64,000 nucleotides of DNA, from assembly GCA_009911035.1 (NCBI GenBank), contig QXWO01000012.1, positions 43,025 to 107,024 of the forward strand, read 5' to 3'. This DNA is from Lachnospiraceae bacterium (lineage in GTDB: Bacteria; Bacillota; Clostridia; Lachnospirales; Lachnospiraceae). Positions 61,489 through 64,000 of the stretch are shown here, piece by piece. Position numbers and translations under genes: made by a program. Below the pieces are notes generated by a model, which ran no database searches, was not told where the DNA came from, and was given only the letters and a program-made list of their open reading frames with translations. Numbering within the stretch: the first letter of the stretch is position 1; each line of letters opens with the position of its first letter.

Positions 61489-62715
61489 ATGAATTATGAA
61501 CAGGCAATAGAGAAACTTGCCAAAGCAGGCCAGGAGCATGTAATGAAATATTATGATGAACTGACAAAGGAGCAGAAGGAACTTTTGCTTGCTCAAATTG
61601 ACGCTACAGATTTTTCTGTTTTATCATATTTAAAGCATGGAAGGGAAAGCGCCGTGAACGGCAAAATTACCCCGCTGGCATCCATGCAGCTGCCTGAGAT
61701 CCAGGAAAAAGAAGGAGAATTCAGGGCGGCAGGGCTTGATGCGATCAGGAAAGGGAAAGTCGGCGCAGTGATGCTTGCAGGCGGTATGGGAACCCGTTTA
61801 GGTTCTGACGATCCTAAGGGTATGTACGATATAGGACTTACAAAGGAAGTATACATTTTCCAGAGGCAGATTGAAAATCTGATGGATGTGGTGAATGAAG
61901 CCGGGGCATATATCCCGCTTTATGTGATGACCAGCGACAAGAATCATGAGATAACAGCCCGTTTCTTAAAAGAACATGATTATTTTGGATATAAAAGTGA
62001 TTACGTGACCTTCTTCAAACAGGATATGGCGCCGGCATGTGACCGGGAAGGAAAGGTTTATATGGAAGAACCGTGGAAAATTTCCACGTCACCGAATGGG
62101 AACGGAGGCTGGTATTCTTCCATGTATAAATGGGGAATTGCCCAGAAGGCCAGAGAGGACGGCGTGGAATGGCTGAACGTGTTTGCGGTGGACAATGTAT
62201 TGCAGAGGATTGCAGACCCCTGTTTTGTTGGGGCAGTTATCACAAACGGGCGTGAGTGCGGCGCCAAAGTAGTGCGCAAATGTGCCCCCGACGAAAAGAT
62301 AGGGGTTATCTGTTTAGAGGATGGCAGGCCCTTTATTGTGGAATACTATGAACTGACAGACGAACTGATGTATGAAAAAGATGCAAACGGAGACCCTGCT
62401 TATTACTTTGGCGTGATATTCAATTACCTGTTCAACATAAACGGCCTTGAGAGGATTCGCGAGAGAAGGCTTCCTTTTCATGTGGTGGAAAAGAAAATCC
62501 CCTATATGGATGAAAAGGGGGCAAAGGTGAAACCGGAGGAGCCTAACGGATATAAATTTGAACAGCTTGCTCTGGATATGATCCATGAACTGGATAGCTG
62601 TCTTTCCTTTGAAGTGGAGAGGAACAAAGAGTTTGCCCCCATCAAAAATAAAACGGGCATAGACTCGGTGGAAAGTGCAAGAAAGCTGTGTGGGGAAAAT
62701 GGAATAGAACTATAA
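61489..62715 (+). CDS. UDP-sugar pyrophosphorylase (UDP-GlcNAc/GalNAc type)
   Basis: The 408-residue protein belongs to the UDPGP family: the nucleotide-binding LAGGMGTRLGSDDPKGMYDIGL near residue 97, then PLYVMTSDKNHEITARFLKEH and NGNGGWYSSM, and a lysine-rich C-terminal part (HVVEKKIPYMDEKGAKVKPEEPNGYKFEQLALDMI). The arrangement resembles eukaryotic-type UAP1 and bacterial UDP-N-acetylhexosamine pyrophosphorylases more than GalU. It would make UDP-GlcNAc/GalNAc from sugar-1-phosphate and UTP. It precedes galE by 134 bases and may serve the polysaccharide operon. Confidence 0.82.
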   Translation: MNYEQAIEKLAKAGQEHVMKYYDELTKEQKELLLAQIDATDFSVLSYLKHGRESAVNGKITPLASMQLPEIQEKEGEFRAAGLDAIRKGKVGAVMLAGGMGTRLGSDDPKGMYDIGLTKEVYIFQRQIENLMDVVNEAGAYIPLYVMTSDKNHEITARFLKEHDYFGYKSDYVTFFKQDMAPACDREGKVYMEEPWKISTSPNGNGGWYSSMYKWGIAQKAREDGVEWLNVFAVDNVLQRIADPCFVGAVITNGRECGAKVVRKCAPDEKIGVICLEDGRPFIVEYYELTDELMYEKDANGDPAYYFGVIFNYLFNINGLERIRERRLPFHVVEKKIPYMDEKGAKVKPEEPNGYKFEQLALDMIHELDSCLSFEVERNKEFAPIKNKTGIDSVESARKLCGENGIEL

Positions 62716-62849
62716 CTCTTTTTAACATTTTAACTGGTTTGAGTAACATTATCATATTGCCTGATACAGCAAATATCAGTTAAAATGAATATAAGGTAAT
62801 AAACAGTATAACAATAAAACAAGTAATGTTTTTAAAAGGAGGCAGGAAA

Positions 62850-63866
62850 ATGGCAATACTGGTTACGGGCGGAGCCGGGTACATTGGCAGCCATACGGTG
62901 GTACAGTTACAGAGCGCAGGTTATGATGTGGTAGTGGTAGATAATTTGAGCAATTCCAGCGAAAAAAGTTTACAGCGGGTGGAAAAGATTACAGGAAAGC
63001 CGGTTACTTTTTATAAGGCGGATATTCTGGACAGAGAAGCTTTAAATGCTGTTTTTGAAAAAGAAAGTATTGACTCCTGTATTCATTTTGCAGGGCTTAA
63101 GGCAGTGGGGGAATCGGTACAGAAGCCTTGGGAATATTATGAGAATAATATTGCAGGCACACTGACACTGGTGGATGTTATGAGAAACCACGGGGTTAAG
63201 AATATTATTTTCTCTTCATCGGCTACGGTTTACGGGGATCCGGCTATCATTCCGATCACAGAGGAATGTCCTAAGGGACAGTGCACGAATCCTTACGGCT
63301 GGACGAAATCCATGCTGGAGCAGATTCTGGCTGATATGCAGAAAGCCGACCCTGAATGGAATGTGATACTGCTCCGGTATTTCAATCCGATCGGTGCCCA
63401 CAAGAGCGGAACCATGGGAGAGAACCCCAACGGAATTCCTAATAACCTGATGCCCTATATCACACAGGTCGCAGTGGGGAAATTAAAAGAACTGGGCGTG
63501 TTCGGAAACGACTACGATACACCGGATGGAACAGGCGTCCGCGATTATATCCATGTAGTAGATCTGGCGGCAGGGCATGTGAAAGCCCTTAAGAAGATAG
63601 AAGAAAAGGCAGGTCTTTGCATATACAATCTGGGAACAGGCATAGGATACAGTGTTCTGGATATCGTAAAGAACTTTGAGGAAGCGACAGGGGTCAAGAT
63701 TCCTTATGTGATCAAGGAAAGACGGGCCGGGGATATTGCAACCTGCTATTCCGATGCATCCAAGGCAAAAAGAGAACTTGGCTGGGAGGCACAGTACGGC
63801 ATTAAGGATATGTGCGCTGACTCCTGGAGATGGCAGAGCAACAACCCTAATGGATACGAGGACTAA
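62850..63866 (+). CDS. galE: UDP-glucose 4-epimerase
   Basis: The ATG at 62850 follows AAAAGGAGG; an in-frame ATG at 62826 precedes that site. The 338-residue enzyme has [15 protein letters not shown] (NAD binding), [48 protein letters not shown] (YxxxK) and the C-terminal LGWEAQYGI. It interconverts UDP-glucose and UDP-galactose (and perhaps UDP-GlcNAc/GalNAc). A strong terminator follows. It is likely separate from, but functionally linked to, the gene at 61489. Confidence 0.95.
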   Translation: MAILVTGGAGYIGSHTVVQLQSAGYDVVVVDNLSNSSEKSLQRVEKITGKPVTFYKADILDREALNAVFEKESIDSCIHFAGLKAVGESVQKPWEYYENNIAGTLTLVDVMRNHGVKNIIFSSSATVYGDPAIIPITEECPKGQCTNPYGWTKSMLEQILADMQKADPEWNVILLRYFNPIGAHKSGTMGENPNGIPNNLMPYITQVAVGKLKELGVFGNDYDTPDGTGVRDYIHVVDLAAGHVKALKKIEEKAGLCIYNLGTGIGYSVLDIVKNFEEATGVKIPYVIKERRAGDIATCYSDASKAKRELGWEAQYGIKDMCADSWRWQSNNPNGYED

Positions 63867-63883
63867 AAGTAGAAGTTTTTAAT

Positions 63884-63927
63884 AAAGAACAGCACACCCC
63901 GCCGGACAGCGTGGTGTGCTGTTCTTT
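63884..63927 (+). terminator. Intrinsic terminator after galE
   Basis: AAAGAACAGCACACC and GGTGTGCTGTTCTTT form a perfect 15-pair stem with a 14-base loop. It is partly symmetric, so it can also end transcription from the right. Confidence 0.85.
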
Positions 63928-64000
63928 GAATCCCAGGAGGGTACATTCCCCGATGCTTGCATCGCAACAAACTTTTCCCTAAACGAAAACGGTGATATAA

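Noticed and set aside
1-64000. CRISPR arrays, tRNA and rRNA genes, complete insertion sequences
   Set aside because: No regularly spaced direct repeats, no cloverleaf-like sequence and no transposase frame was found on either strand.

Overview
The window looks like the chromosome of an anaerobic, low-to-mid GC Firmicute, most likely a Lachnospiraceae-type Clostridium. Support comes from strong AGGAGG-type ribosome sites, TTG/GTG starts, a class III (oxygen-sensitive) ribonucleotide reductase with its activase, many LytTR regulators, small FlxA-like and DUF6465 proteins, and a LysM-GH18 spore-type hydrolase. The family assignment is inference from gene content only. No tRNA, rRNA or CRISPR array was seen.

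Layout. 1-1451: wreck of an N6-adenine DNA methyltransferase. 1639-4917: LytTR response regulator and AgrC-type kinase, then two small coiled-coil proteins. 5017-6082: dispersed repeat, winged-helix remnant, GNAT acetyltransferase. 6173-8507 (minus): zinc-ribbon membrane protein and TPM-domain protein. 8687-13271: BceRS-BceAB-like peptide sensing and detoxification locus with a coupled leader ORF. 13414-17159: SPL-type radical SAM protein, AraC regulator, GH13 amylase. 17157-23646: accessory block punctuated by three copies of a 39-bp hairpin repeat; it holds a kinase-fold protein, an AT-rich PLD-helicase-DUF3427 gene split by a frameshift, a NUDIX hydrolase, a large unknown protein and an XRE protein. 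23764-26303: LytTR-DUF3021-ABC module. 26322-29180 (minus): nrdD-nrdG behind an NrdR box. 29396-29530: aldehyde dehydrogenase remnant. 29618-34722 (minus) and 35000-39966 (plus): two more, divergent, two-component/ABC exporter modules. 40017-42679: a decayed gene end, two tandem orphan LytTR regulators, and a DUF6465 gene between two near-identical terminators. 42838-57493: exopolysaccharide operon. 57669-63866: dipeptidase, coiled-coil protein, LysM-GH18 hydrolase, UDP-sugar pyrophosphorylase and galE.

How the genes work together. Three separate sensor/FtsX-type ABC modules suggest heavy investment in resisting cell-envelope-active peptides. The polysaccharide operon has an initiating sugar-phosphate transferase, a chain-length protein, an EpsG-type polymerase, seven glycosyltransferases, a GT-C-like membrane protein and two sugar-nucleotide SDR enzymes (one PseB). 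The UDP-sugar pyrophosphorylase and galE downstream could supply precursors.

Most notable. (1) An imperfect hairpin repeat occurs at five loci, always between genes or at a gene edge; three copies of alternating orientation bracket two accessory cassettes. (2) The PLD-helicase gene in the first cassette is broken by what looks like one extra base. (3) The response regulators at 8791 and 35113 each follow a tiny ORF that ends at their start codon, a possible translational control layer.
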